This document shows positions 48,170-61,189 of a DNA stretch of 64,000 nt, one piece after another. The notes beneath the pieces are model-generated. The model ran no database searches. It had not been told where the DNA came from and worked only from the letters and a program-made list of their open reading frames with translations. Both the position numbers and the translations under genes were made by a program. Within the stretch, counting starts at the first letter, position 1. Each line of letters starts with the position of its first letter. The stretch is from Sepiola atlantica. Its lineage: Eukaryota > Mollusca > Cephalopoda > Sepiida > Sepiolidae. The DNA is taken from the NCBI GenBank assembly GCA_963556195.1, contig CAUVYP010000585.1, positions 61,001 to 125,000 of the forward strand. The letters are read 5' to 3'.

Positions 48170-51145
48170 TTGTTGATGTTTTGCGTATTCAGTTTGTATC
48201 GACATATCTCCGGCAGTACAAGAGCTGCACTTCTGAAACTTTGTACTTCAGTAGAAAAGGCCTATTCGAGACTGTCTGCAAAGTTTCGTTGGACAATTCG
48301 AATAAATGTGGAAGGTATAAACAAAAGCGATATCAACTTTAAAACGCGCTAAATTTTGTTGATTTTTTGCGTATTCAGTTTGTATCGACATATCTCCGGC
48401 AGTACAAGAGCTGCACTTCTGAAACTTGGTACTTCAGTAGAAAAGGCCTATTCGAGACTGTCTGCAAAGTTTCGTTGCACAATTCGAATAAATGTGGAAG
48501 TTATAAACAAAAGCGATATCAAATTTAAAACGCGCTAAATTTTGTTGATGTTTTGCGTATTCAGTTTGTATCGACATATCTCCGGCAGTACAAGAGCTGC
48601 ACTTCTGAAACTTGGTACTTCAGTATAACATGTGTCTCCGCGACTGTCTGCAAAGTTTCGTTGCACAATTCGAATAAATGTGGAAGTTATAAACAAAAGC
48701 GATATCAACTTTAAAACGCGCTAAATTTTGTTGATGTTTTTCGTATTCAGTTTGTATCGACATATCTCCGGCAGTACAAGAGCTGCACTTCTGAAACTTG
48801 GTACTTCAGTAGAACATGTGACTCCGCTTATCTCTGCAAAGTTTCGTTGCACAATTCGAATAAATGTGGAAGTTATAAACAAAAGCGATATCAACTTTAA
48901 AACGCGCTAAATTTTGTTGATGTTTTGCGTATTCAGTTTGTATCGACATATCTCCGGCAGTACAAGAGCTGCACTTCCGAAACTTGGTACTTCAGTAGAA
49001 AATGTGACTCCGCTAATCTGTGCAAAGTTTCGTTGCACAATTCGAATAAATGTGGAAGTTATAAACAAAAGCGATATTAACTTTAAAACGCGCTAAATTT
49101 TGTTGATGTTTTGCGTATTCAGTTTGTATCGACATATCTCCGGCAGTACAAGAGCTGCACTTCTGAAACTTGGTACTACAGTAGAACATGTGTCTCCGCG
49201 ACTGTCTGCAAAGTTTTGTTGCACAATGCGAATAAATGTGGAAGTTATAAACAAAAGCGATATCAACTTTAAAACGCGCTAAATTTTGTTGATGTTTTGC
49301 GTATTCAGTTTGTATCGACATATCTCCGGCAGTACAAGAGCTGCACTTCTGACACTTGGTACTTCAGTAGTAAAGGCCTATTCGAGACTGTCTGCAAAGT
49401 TTCGTTGCACAATTCGAATAAATGTGGAAGTTATAAACAAAAGCGATATCAACTTTAAAACGCGCTAAATTTTGTTGATGTTTTTCGTATTCAGTTTGTA
49501 TCGACATATCTCCGGCAGTACAAGAGCTGCACTTCTGAAACTTGGTACTTCAGTACAACATGTGTCTCCGCGAACATATGCAAAGTTTCGTTGCACAATT
49601 CGAATAAATGTGGAAGTTATAAACAAAAGCGATATCAACTTTAAAACGCGCTAAATTTTGTTGATGTTTTGCGTATTCAGTTTGTATCGACATATCTCCG
49701 GCAGTACAAGAGCTGCACTTCTGAAACTTGGTACTTAAGTAGAACATGTGTCTCCGCGACTGTCTGCAAAGTTTCGTTGCACAATTCGAATAAATGTGGA
49801 AGTTATAAACAAAAGCGATATCAACTTTAAAACGCGCTAAATTTTGTTGATGTTTTGCGTATTCAGTTTGTATCGACATATCTCCGGCAGTACAAGAGCT
49901 GCACTACTGAAACTTGGTACTACAGTAGAACATGTGTCTCCGCGACTGTCTGCAAAGTTTCGTTGCACAATTCGAATAAATGTGGAAGTTATAAACAAAA
50001 GCGATATCAACTTTAAAACGCGCTAAATTTTGTTGATGTTTTGCGTATTCAGTTTGTATCGACATATCTCCGGCAGTACAAGAGCTGCACTTCTGACACT
50101 TGGTACTTTAGTAGTAAAGGCCTATTCTAGACTGTCTGCAAAGTTTCGTTGCACAATTCGAATAAATGTGGAAGTTATAAACAAAAGCGATATCAATTTT
50201 AAAACGCGCTAAATTTTGTTGATGTTTTACGTATTCAGTTTGTATCGACATATCTCCGGCAGTACAAGAGCTGCACTTCTGAAACTTGGTACTTCAGTAG
50301 AACATGTGTCTCCGCGACTGTCTGCAAAGTTTCGTTGCACAATTCTAAAGAATGTGGAAGTTATAAACAAAAGTGATATCAACTTTAAAACGCCCTAAAT
50401 TTTGTTGATGTTTTGCGTATTCAGTTTGTATCGACATATCTCCGGCAGTACAAGAGCTGCACTTCTGAAACTTGGTACTGCAGTAGAACATGTGTCTCGG
50501 CGACTGTCTGCAAAGTTTCGTTGCACAATCAGAATAAATGTGGAAGTTATAAACAAAAGCGATATCAACTTTAAAACGCGCTAAATTTTGTTGATGTTTT
50601 GCGTATTCAGTTTGTATCGACATATCTCCGGCAGTACAAGAGCTGCACTTCTGAAACTGGGTACTTCAGTAGAACATGTGTCTCCGCGACTGTCTGCAAA
50701 GTTTCGTGGCACAATTCGAATAAATGTGGAAGTTATAAACAAACGCGATATCAACTTTAAAACGCGCTAAATTTTGTTGATGTTTTGCGTATCCAGTGTG
50801 TATCGACATATCTCCGGCAGTACAAGAGCTGCACTTCTGAAACTTGGTACTTCAGTAGTAAAGGCCTATTCGAGACGGTCTGCAAAGTTTCGTTGCACAA
50901 TTCGAATAAATGTGGAAGTTATAAACAAAAGCGATATCAACTTTAAAACGCGCTAAATTTTGTTGATGTTTTGCGTATTCAGTTTGTATCGACATATCTC
51001 CGGCAGTACAAGAGCTGCACTTCTGAAACTTTGTACTTCAGTAGAAAATGCCTATTCGAGACTGTCTGCAAAGTTTCGTTGGACAATTCGAATAAATGTG
51101 GAAGGTATAAACAAAAGCGATATCAACTTTAAAACGCGCTAAATT

Positions 51146-51331
51146 TTGTTGATTTTTTGCGTATTCAGTTTGTATCGACATATCTCCGGCAGTACAAGAG
51201 CTGCACTTCTGACACTTGGTACTTCAGTAGTAAAGGCCTATTCGAGACTGTCTGCAAAGTTTCGTTGCACAATTCGAATAAATGTGGAAGTTATAAACAA
51301 AAGCGATATCAACTTTAAAACGCGCTAAATT
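51146..51331 (+). repeat. Chimeric monomer later amplified
   Basis: It starts with GATTTTTTGCG, as at 48356, and continues with CTGACACTTGG and GTAAAGGCC, as at 49286. The same hybrid reappears in the same neighbourhood at 56912 and 61004, so it was carried along by higher-order amplification. Confidence 0.75.
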
Positions 51332-53935
51332 TTGTTGATGTTTTTCGTATTCAGTTTGTATCGACATATCTCCGCCAGTACAAGAGCTGCACTTCTGAAA
51401 CTTGGTACTTCAGTAGAAAAGGCCTATCCGCGACTGCCTGCAAAGTTTCGTTGCACAATTCGAATAAATGTGGAAGTTATAAACAACAGCGATATCAACT
51501 TTAAAACGCGCTAAATTTTGTTGATGTTTTGCGTATTCAGTTTGTATCGACATATCTCCGGCAGTACAAGAGCTGCACTTCTGAAACTTGGTACTTCAGT
51601 AGAACATGTGTCTCGGCGACTGTCTGCAAAGTTTCGTTGCACAATTCGAATAAATGTGGAAGTTATAAACAAAAGCGATATCAACTTTAAAACGCGCTAA
51701 ATTTTGTTGATGTTTTGCGTATTCAGTTTGTATCGACATATCTCCGGCAGTACAAGAGCTGCACTTCTGAAACTGGGTACTTCAGTAGAACATGTGTCTC
51801 CGCGACTGTCTGCAAAGTTTCGTGGCACAATTCGAATTAATGTGGAAGTTATAAACAAACGCGATATCAACTTTAAAACGCGCTAAATTTTGTTGATGTT
51901 TTGCGTATCCAGTTTGTATCGACATATCTCCGGCAGTACAAGAGCTGCACTTCTGAAACTTGGTACTTCAGTAGTAAAGGCCTATTCGAGACGGTCTGCA
52001 AAGTTTCGTTGCACAATTCGAATAAATGTGGAAGTTATAAACAAAAGCGATATCAACTTTAAAACGCGCTAAATTTTGTTGATGTTTTGCGTATTCAGTT
52101 TGTATCGACATATCTCCGGCAGTACAAGAGCTGCACTTCTGAAACTTTGTACTTCAGTAGAAAAGGCCTATTCGAGACTGTCTGCAAAGTTTCGTTGGAC
52201 AATTCGAATAAATGTGGAAGGTATAAACAAAAGCGATATCAACTTTAAAACGCGCTAAATTTTGTTGATGTTTTGCGTATTCAGTTTGTATCGACATATC
52301 TCCGACAGTACAAGAGCTGCACTTCCGAAACTTGGTACTTCAGTAGAAAATGTGACTCCGCTAATCTGTGCAAAGTTTCGTTGCACAATTCGAATAAATG
52401 TGGAAGTTATAAACAAAAGCGATATCAACTTTAAAACGCGCTAAATTTTGTTGATGTTTTGCGTATTCAGTTTGTATCGACATATCTCCGGCAGTACACG
52501 AGCTGCACTTCCGAAACTTGGTACTTCAGTAGAAAATGTGACTCCGCTAATCTGTGCAAAGTTTCGTTGCACAATTCGAATAAATGTAGAAGTTATAAAC
52601 ACAAGCGATATCAACTTTAAAACGCGCTAAATTTTGTTGAGGTTTTGCGTATTCAGTTTGTATCGACATATCTCCGACAGTACAAGAGCTGCACTTCCGA
52701 AACTTGGTACTTCAGTAGAACATGTGACTCCGCTTATCTGTGCAAAGTTTATTTGCACAATTCGAATAAATGTGGAAGTTATAAACAAAAGCGATATCAA
52801 CTTTAAAACGCGCTAAATTTTGTTGATGTTTTTCGTATTCAGTTTGTATCGACATATCTCCGCCAGTACAAGAGCTGCACTTCTGAAACTTGGTACTTCA
52901 GTAGAACATGTGACTCCGCTTATCTCTGCAAAGTTTCGTTGCACAATTCTAAGGAATGTGGAAGTTATAAACAAAAGCGATATCCACTTTTAATCGCACT
53001 AAATTTTGTTGATAGTTTGCGTATTCAGTTTGTATCGACATATCTCCGCCAGTACAAAAGCTGCACTTCTGAAACTTGGTACTTCAGTAGAAAAGGCCTA
53101 TCCGTTACTGTCTGCAAAGTTTCGTTGCACAATTCGAATAAATGTGGAAGTTATAAACAAAAGCGATATCAACTTTAAAACGCGCTAAATTTTGTTGATG
53201 TTTTGCGTATTCAGTTTGTATCGACATATCTCCGAGAGTACAAGAGCTGCACTTCCGAAACTTGGTACTTCAGTAGAAAATGTGACTCCGCTAATCTGTG
53301 CAAAGTTTCGTTGCACAATTCGAATAAATGTGGAAGTTATAAACAAAAGCGATATCAACTTTAAAACGCGCTAAATTTTGTTGATGTTTTGCGTATTCAG
53401 TTTGTATCGACATATCTCCGACAGTACAAGAGCTGCACTTCCGAAACTTGGTACTTCAGTAGAAAATGTGACTCCGCTAATCTGTGCAAAGTTTCGTTGC
53501 ACAATTCGAATAAATGTGGAAGTTATAAACAAAAGCGATATCAACTTTAAAACGCGCTAAATTTTGTTGATGTTTTGCGTATTCAGTTTGTATCGACATA
53601 TCTCCGACAGTACAAGAGCTGCACTTCTGAAACTTGGTACTTCAGTAGAACATGTGACTCCGCTTATCTCTGCAAAGTTTCGTTGCACAATTCGAATAAA
53701 TGTGGAAGTTATAAACAAAAGCGATATCAACTTTAAAACGCGCTAAATTTTGTTGATGTTTTGCGTATTCAGTTTGTATCGACATATCTCCGGCAGTACA
53801 AGAGCTGCACTTCCGAAACTTGGTACTTCAGTAGAAAATGTGACTCCGCTAATCTGTGCAAAGTTTCGTTGCACAATTCGAATAAATGTGGAAGTTATAA
53901 ACAAAAGCGATATCAACTTTAAAACGCGCTAAATT
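51332..53935 (+). repeat. Region V higher-order repeat copy 1 (14 monomers, 2604 bp)
   Basis: It starts with a TTTTTCG/TCCGCCAGT unit whose box is a hybrid, AAGGCCTATCCGCGA. It then runs through TCTCGGCGA, CGTGGC with AATTAATG, GTATCCAG, TTTCGTTGGAC, three CTTCCGAAACTTGG units, a CAATTCTAAGGAATG unit with a premature stop (52820), a GATAGTTTGCG unit and four TPLI-type units. The same start recurs 2604 bp on. Confidence 0.85.
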
Positions 53936-56900
53936 TTGTTGATGTTTTTCGTATTCAGTTTGTATCGACATATCTCCGCCAGTACAAGAGCTGCACTTCT
54001 GAAACTTGGTACTTCAGTAGAAAAGGCCTATCCGCGACTGTCTGCAAAGTTTCGTTGCACAATTCGAATAAATGTGGAAGTTATACACAACAGCGATATC
54101 AACTTTAAAACGCGCTAAATTTTGTTGATGTTTTGCGTATTCAGTTTGTATCGACATATCTCCGGCAGTACAAGAGCTGCACTTCTGAAACTTGGTACTT
54201 CAGTAGAACATGTGTCTCGGCCACTGTCTGCAAAGTTTCGTTGCACAATTCGAATAAATGTGGAAGTTATAAACAAAAGCGATATCAACTTTAAAACGCG
54301 CTAAATTTTGTTGATGTTTTGCGTATTCAGTTTGTATCGACATATCTCCGGCAGTACAAGAGCTGCACTTCTGAAACTGGGTACTTCAGTAGAACATGTG
54401 TCTCCGCGACTGTCTGCAAAGTTTCGTGGCACAATTCGAATTAATGTGGAAGTTATAAACAAACGCGATATCAACTTTAAAACGCGCTAAATTTTGTTGA
54501 TGTTTTGCGTATCCAGTTTGTATCGACATATCTCCGGCAGTACAAGAGCTGCACTTCTGAAACTTGGTACTTCAGTAGTAAAGGCCTATTCGAGACGGTC
54601 TGCAAAGTTTCGTTGCACAATTCGAATAACTGTGGAAGTTATAAACAAAAGCGATATCAACTTTAAAACGCGCTAAATTTTGTTGATGTTTTGCGTATTC
54701 AGTTTGTATCGACATATCTCCGGCAGTACAAGAGCTGCACTTCTGAAACTTTGTACTTCAGTAGAAAAGGCCTATTCGAGACTGTCTGCAAAGTTTCGTT
54801 GGACAATTCGAATAAATGTGGAAGGTATAAACAAAAGCGATATCAACTTTAAAACGCGCTAAATTTTGTTGATGTTTTGCGTATTCAGTTTGTATCGACA
54901 TATCTCTGCCAGTACAAAAGCTGCACTTCTTAAACTTGGTACTTCAGTAGAAAAGGCCTATCCGCGACTGTCTGCAAAGTTTCGTTGCACAATTCGAATA
55001 AATGTGGATGTTATAAACAAAAGCGATATCAACTTTAAAACGCGCTAAATTTTGTTGATGTTTTGCGTATTCAGTTTGTATCGACATATCTCCGACAGTA
55101 CAAGAGCTGCACTTCCGAGACTTGGTACTTCAGTAGAACATGTGACTCCGCTTATCTGTGCAAAGTTTATTTGCACAATTCGAATAAATGTGGAAGTTAT
55201 AAACAAAAGCGATATCAACTTTAAAACGCGCTAAATTTTGTTGATGTTTTGCGTATTCAGTTTGTATCGACATATCCCCGACAGTACAAGAGCTGCACTT
55301 CTGAAACTTGGTACTTCAGTAGAACATGTGACTCCGCTTATCTCTGCAAAGTTTCGTTGCACAATTCTAAGGAATGTGGAAGTTATAAACAAAAGCGATA
55401 TCCACTTTTAATCGCACTAAATTTTGTTGATAGTTTGCGTATTCAGTTTGTATCGACATATCTCCGCCAGTACAAGAGTTGCACTTCTGAAACTTGGTAC
55501 TTCAGTAGAAAAGGCCTATCCGTTACTGTCTGCAAAGTTTCGTTGCACAATTCGAATAAATGTGGAAGTTATAAACAAAAGCGATATCAACTTTAAAACG
55601 CGCTAAATTTTGTTGATGTTTTGCGTATTCAGTTTGTATCGACATATCTCCGAGAGTACAAGAGCTGCACTTCCGAAACTTGGTACTTCAGTAGAAAATG
55701 TGACTCCGCTAATCTGTGCAAAGTTTCGTTGCACAATTCGAATAAATGTGGAAGTTATAAACAAAAGCGATATCAACTTTAAAACGCGCTAAATTTTGTT
55801 GATGTTTTGCGTATTCAGTTTGTATCGACATATCTCCGGCAGTACAAGAGCTGCACTTCTGAAACTTGGTACTTCAGTAGAACATGTCACTCCGCTAATC
55901 TGTGCAAAGTTTCGTTGCACAATTCGAATAAATGTGGAAGTTATAAACAAAAGCGATATCAACTTTAAAACGCGCTAAATTTTGTTGATGTTTTGCGTAT
56001 TCAGTTTGTATCGACATATCTCCGACAGTACAAGAGCTGCACTTCTGAAACTTGGTACTTCAGTAGAACATGTGACTCCGCTTATCTCTGCAAAGTTTCG
56101 TTGCACAATTCGAATAAATGTGGAAGTTATAAACAAAAGCGATATCAACTTTAAAACGCGCTAAATTTTGTTGATGTTTTGCGTATTCAGTTTGTATCGA
56201 CATATCTCCGGCAGTACAAGAGCTGCACTTCCGAAACTTGGTACTTCAGTAGAAAATGTGACTCCGCTAATCTGTGCAAAGTTTCGTTGCACAATTCGAA
56301 TAAATGTGGAAGTTATAAACAAAAGCGATATCAACTTTAAAACGCGCTAAATTTTGTTGATGTTTTGCGTATTCAGTTTGTATCGACATATCTCCGACAG
56401 TACAAGAGCTGCACTTCTGAAACTTGGTACTTCAGTAGAACATGTGTCTCCGCGACTGTCTGCAAAGTTTCGTGGCACAATTCGAATAAATGTGGAAGTT
56501 ATAAACAAACGCGATATCAACTTTAAAACGCGCTAAATTTTGTTGATGTTTTGCGTATCCAGTTTGTATCGACATATCTCCGGCAGTACAAGAGCTGCAC
56601 TTCTGAAACTTGGTACTTCAGTAGTAAAGGCCTATTCGAGACGGTCTGCAAAGTTTCGTTGCACAATTCGAATAAATGTGGAAGTTATAAACAAAAGCGA
56701 TATCAACTTTAAAACGCGCTAAATTTTGTTGATGTTTTGCGTATTCAGTTTGTATCGACATATCTCCGGCAGTACAAGAGCTGCACTTCTGAACCTTTGT
56801 GTTTCAGTAGAAAAAGCCTATTCGAGACTGTCTGCAAAGTTTCGTTGGACAATTCGAATAAATGTGGAAGTTATAAACAAAAGCGATATCAACTTTAAAA

Positions 56901-57097
56901 CGCGCTAAATTTTGTTGATTTTTTGCGTATTCAGTTTGTATCGACATATCTCCGGCAGTACAAGAGCTGCACTTCTGACACTTGGTACTTCAGTAGTAAA
57001 GGCCTATTCGAGACTGTCTGCAAAGTTTCGTTGCACAATTCGAATAAATGTGGAAGTTATAAACAAAAGCGATATCAACTTTAAAACGCGCTAAATT
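53936..57097 (+). repeat. Region V higher-order repeat copy 2 (17 monomers, 3162 bp)
   Basis: It has the same unit order as copy 1 up to 56353, with one unit fewer. It then adds four units (56354-57097): a TCCGACAGT/CGTGGC hybrid, GTATCCAG, TTTCGTTGGAC and GATTTTTTGCG. The hybrid at 56354 marks the joint by which this extra segment was attached. Confidence 0.8.
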
Positions 57098-60000
57098 TTG
57101 TTGATGTTTTTCGTATTCAGTTTGTATCGACATATCTCCGCCAGTACAAGAGCTGCACTTCTGAAACTTGGTACTTCAGTAGAAAAGGCCTATCCGCGAC
57201 TGTCTGCAAAGTTTCGTTGCACAATTCGATTAAATGTGGAAGTTATAAACAAAAGCGATATCAACTTTAAAACGCGCTAAATTTTGTTGATGTTTTGCGT
57301 ATTCAGTTTGTATCGACATATCTCCGGCAGTACAAGAGCTGCACTTCTGAAACTTGGTACTTCAGTAGAACATGTGTCTCGGCGACTGTCTGCAAAGTTT
57401 CGTTGCACAATTCGAATAAATGTGGAAGTTATAAACAAAAGCGATATCAACTTTAAAACGCGCTAAATTTTGTTGATGTTTTGCGTATTCAGTTTGTATC
57501 GACATATCTCCGGCAGTACAAGAGCTGCACTTCTGAAACTGGGTACTTCAGTAGAACATGTGTCTCCGCGACTGTCTGCAAAGTTTCGTTGCACAATTCG
57601 AATTAATGTGGAAGTTATAAACAAACGCGATATCAACTTTAAAACGCGCTAAATTTTGTTGATGTTTTGCGTATCCAGTTTGTATCGACATATCTCCGGC
57701 AGTACAAGAGCTGCACTTCTGAAACTTGGTACTTCAGTAGTAAAGGCCTATTCGAGACGGTCTGCAAAGTTTCGTTGCACAATTCGAATAAATGTGGAAG
57801 TTATAAACAAAAGCGATATCAACTTTAAAACGCGCTAAATTTTGTTGATGTTTTGCGTATTCAGTTTGTATCGACATATCTCCGGCAGTACAAGAGCTGC
57901 ACTTCTGAAACTTTGTACTTCAGTAGAAAAGGCCTATTCGAGACTGTCTGCAAAGTTTTGTTGGACAATTCGAATAAATGTGGAAGGTATAAACAAAAGC
58001 GATATCAACTTTAAAACGCGCTAAATTTTGGTGATTTTTGGCGTATTCAGTTTGTATCGACATATCTCCGGCAGTACAAGAGCTGCACTTCTGAAACTTG
58101 GTATTTCAGTAGAAAAGGCCTATTCGAGACTGTCTGCAAAGTTTCGTTGCACAATTCGAATAAATGTGGAAGTTATAAACAAAAGCGATATCAAATTTAA
58201 AACGCGCTAAATTTTGTTGATGTTTTGCGTATTCAGTTTGTATCGACATATCTCCGCCAGTACAAAAGCTGCACTTCTGAAACTTGGTACTTCGGTAGAA
58301 AAGGCCTATCCGCGACTGTCTGCAAAGTTTCGTTGCACAATTCGAATAAATGTGGAAGTTATAAACAAAAGCGATATCAACTTTAAAACGCGCTAAATTT
58401 TGTTGATGTTTTGCGTATTCAGTTTGTATCGACATATCTCCGGCAGTACAAGAGCTGCACTTCCGAAACTTGGTACTTCAGTAGAAAATGTGACTCCGCT
58501 AATCTGTGCAAAGTTTCGTTGCACAATTCGAATAAATGTGGAAGTTATAAACAAAAGCGATATCAACTTTAAAACGCGCTAAATTTTGTTGATGTTTTGC
58601 GTATTCAGTTTGTATCGACATATCTCCGGCAGTACACGAGCTGCACTTCCGAAACTTGGTACTTCAGTAGAAAATGTGACTCCGCTAATCTGTGCAAAGT
58701 TTCGTTGCACAATTCGAATAAATGTGGAAGTTATAAACAAAAGCGATATCAACTTTAAAACGCGCTAAATTTTGTTGATGTTTTGCGTATTCAGTTTGTA
58801 TCGACATATCTCCGACAGTACAAGAGCTGCACGTCTGAAACTTGGTACTTCAGTAGAACATGTGACTCCGCTTATCTCTGCAAAGTTTCGTTGCACAATT
58901 CTAAGGAATGTGGAAGTTATAAACAAAAGCGATATCCACTTTAAATCGCACTAAATTTTGTTGATAGTTTGCGTATTCAGTTTGTATCGACATATCTCCG
59001 CCAGTACAAAAGCTGCACTTCTGAAACTTGGTACTTCAGTAGAAAAGGCCTATCCGTTACTGTCTGCAAAGTTTCGTTGCACAATTCGAATAAATGTGGA
59101 AGTTATAAACAAAAGCGATATCAACTTTAAAACGCGCTAAATTTTGTTGATGTTTTGCGTATTCAGTTTGTATCGACATATCTCCGAGAGTACAAGAGCT
59201 GCACTTCCGAAACTTGGTACTTCAGTAGAAAATGTGACTCCGCTAATCTGTGCAAAGTTTCGTTGCACAATTCGAATAAATGTGGAAGTTATAAACAAAA
59301 GCGATATCAACTTTAAAACGCGCTAAATTTTGTTGATGTTTTGCGTATTCAGTTTGTATCGACATATCTCCGGCAGTACAAGAGCTGCACTTCCGAAACT
59401 TGGTACTTCAGTAGAAAATGTGACTCCGCTAATCTGTGCAAAGTTTCGTTGCACAATTCGAATAAATGTGGAAGTTATAAACAAAAGCGATATCAACTTT
59501 AAAACGCGCTAAATTTTGTTGATGTTTTGCGTATTCAGTTTGTATCTACATATCTCCGACAGTACAAGAGCTGCACTTCTGAAACTTGGTACTTCAGTAA
59601 AACATGTGACTCCGCTTATCTCTGCAAAGTTTCGTTGCACAATTCGAATAAATGTGGAAGTTATAAACAAAAGCGATATCAACTTTAAAACGCGCTAAAT
59701 TTTGTTGATGTTTTGCGTATTCAGTTTGTATCGACATATCTCCGGCAGTACAAGAGCTGCACTTCCGAAACTTGGTACTTCAGTAGAAAATGTTACTCCG
59801 CTAATCTGTGCAAAGTTTCGTTGCACAATTCGAATAAATGTGGAAGTTATAAACAAAAGCGATATCAACTTTAAAACGCGCTAAATTTTATTGATGTTTT
59901 GCGTATTCAGTTTGTATCGACATATCTCCGGCAGTACAAGAGCTGCACTTCCGAAACTTGGTACTTCAGTAGAAAATGTGACTCCGCTAATCTGTGCAAA

Positions 60001-61189
60001 GTTTCGTTGCACAATTCGAATAAATGTGGAAGTTATAAACAAAAGCGATATCAAATTTAAAACGCGCTAAATTTTGTTGATGTTTTGCGTATTCAGTTTG
60101 TATCGACATATCTCCGACAGTACAAGAGCTGCACTTCTGAAACTTGGTACTTCAGTAGAACATGTGACTCCGCTTATCTCTGCAAAGTTTCGTTGCACAA
60201 TTCGAATAAATGTGGAAGTTATAAACAAAAGCGATATCAACTTTAAAACGCGCTAAATTTTGTTGATGTTTTGCGTATTCAGTTTGTATCGACATATCTC
60301 CGGCAGTACAAGAGCTGCACTTCCGAAACTTGGTACTTCAGTAGAAAATGTGACTCCGCTAATCTGTGCAAAGTTTCGTTGCACAATTCGAATAAATGTG
60401 GAAGTTATAAACAAAAGCGATATCAACTTTAAAACGCGCTAAATTTTGTTGATGTTTTGCGTATTCAGTTTGTATCGACATATCTCCGACAGTACAAGAG
60501 CTGCACTTCTGAAACTTGGTACTTCAGTAGAACATGTGTCTCCGCGACTGTCTGCAAAGTTTCGTGGCACAATTCGAATAAATGTGGAAGTTATAAACAA
60601 ACGCGATATCAACTTTAAAACGCGCTAAATTTTGTTGATGTTTTGCGTATCCAGTTTGTATCGACATATCTCCGGCAGTACAAGAGCTGCACTTCTGAAA
60701 CTTGGTACTTCAGTAGTAAAGGCCTATTCGAGACGGTCTGCAAAGTTTCGTTGCACAATTCGAATAAATGTGGAAGTTATAAACAAAAGCGATATCAACT
60801 TTAAAACGCGCTAAATTTTGTTGATGTTTTGCGTATTCAGTTTGTATCGACATATCTCCGGCAGTACAAGAGCTGCACTTCTGAAACTTTGTACTTCAGT
60901 AGAAAAGGCCTATTCGAGACTGTCTGCAAAGTTTCGTTGGACAATTCGAATAAATGTGGAAGTTATAAACAAAAGCGATATCAACTTTAAAACGCGCTAA
61001 ATTTTGTTGATTTTTTGCGTATTCAGTTTGTATCGACATATCTCCGGCAGTACAAGAGCTGCACTTCTGACACTTGGTACTTCAGTAGTAAAGGCCTATT
61101 CGAGACTGTCTGCAAAGTTTCGTTGCACAATTCGAATAAATGTGGAAGTTATAAACAAAAGCGATATCAACTTTAAAACGCGCTAAATT
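57098..61189 (+). repeat. Region V higher-order repeat copy 3 (22 monomers, 4092 bp)
   Basis: It begins again with TTTTTCG/TCCGCCAGT and contains two further additions relative to copy 2: a GGTGATTTTTGGCG unit with TGGTATTTC at 58028, and three units around 59888-60445. Unit 59888 has ATTTTATTGATG and an AAATTT tail. The next copy matches this one unit by unit at a spacing of 4092 bp. Confidence 0.85.

Larger units (their letters stand above)
42962..48727 (+). repeat. Region IV mosaic
   Basis: This is a less regular stretch that mixes Region III types with new ones: GTTTTGTTGCACAATGCG (43148, 45752), GTGAAAGTT (43706, 44450), GTGCCTCCGCG (43892, 44636, 46310), GTATACAG (44078, 44822) and CAGTTGGTATCG (45566, 47054, 47612). 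Stops occur at 42962 (GCCTAGTTTCG) and as CAGTATAACATG at 45194 and 48542. It contains the two freshest tandem duplications in the window. Confidence 0.8.
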
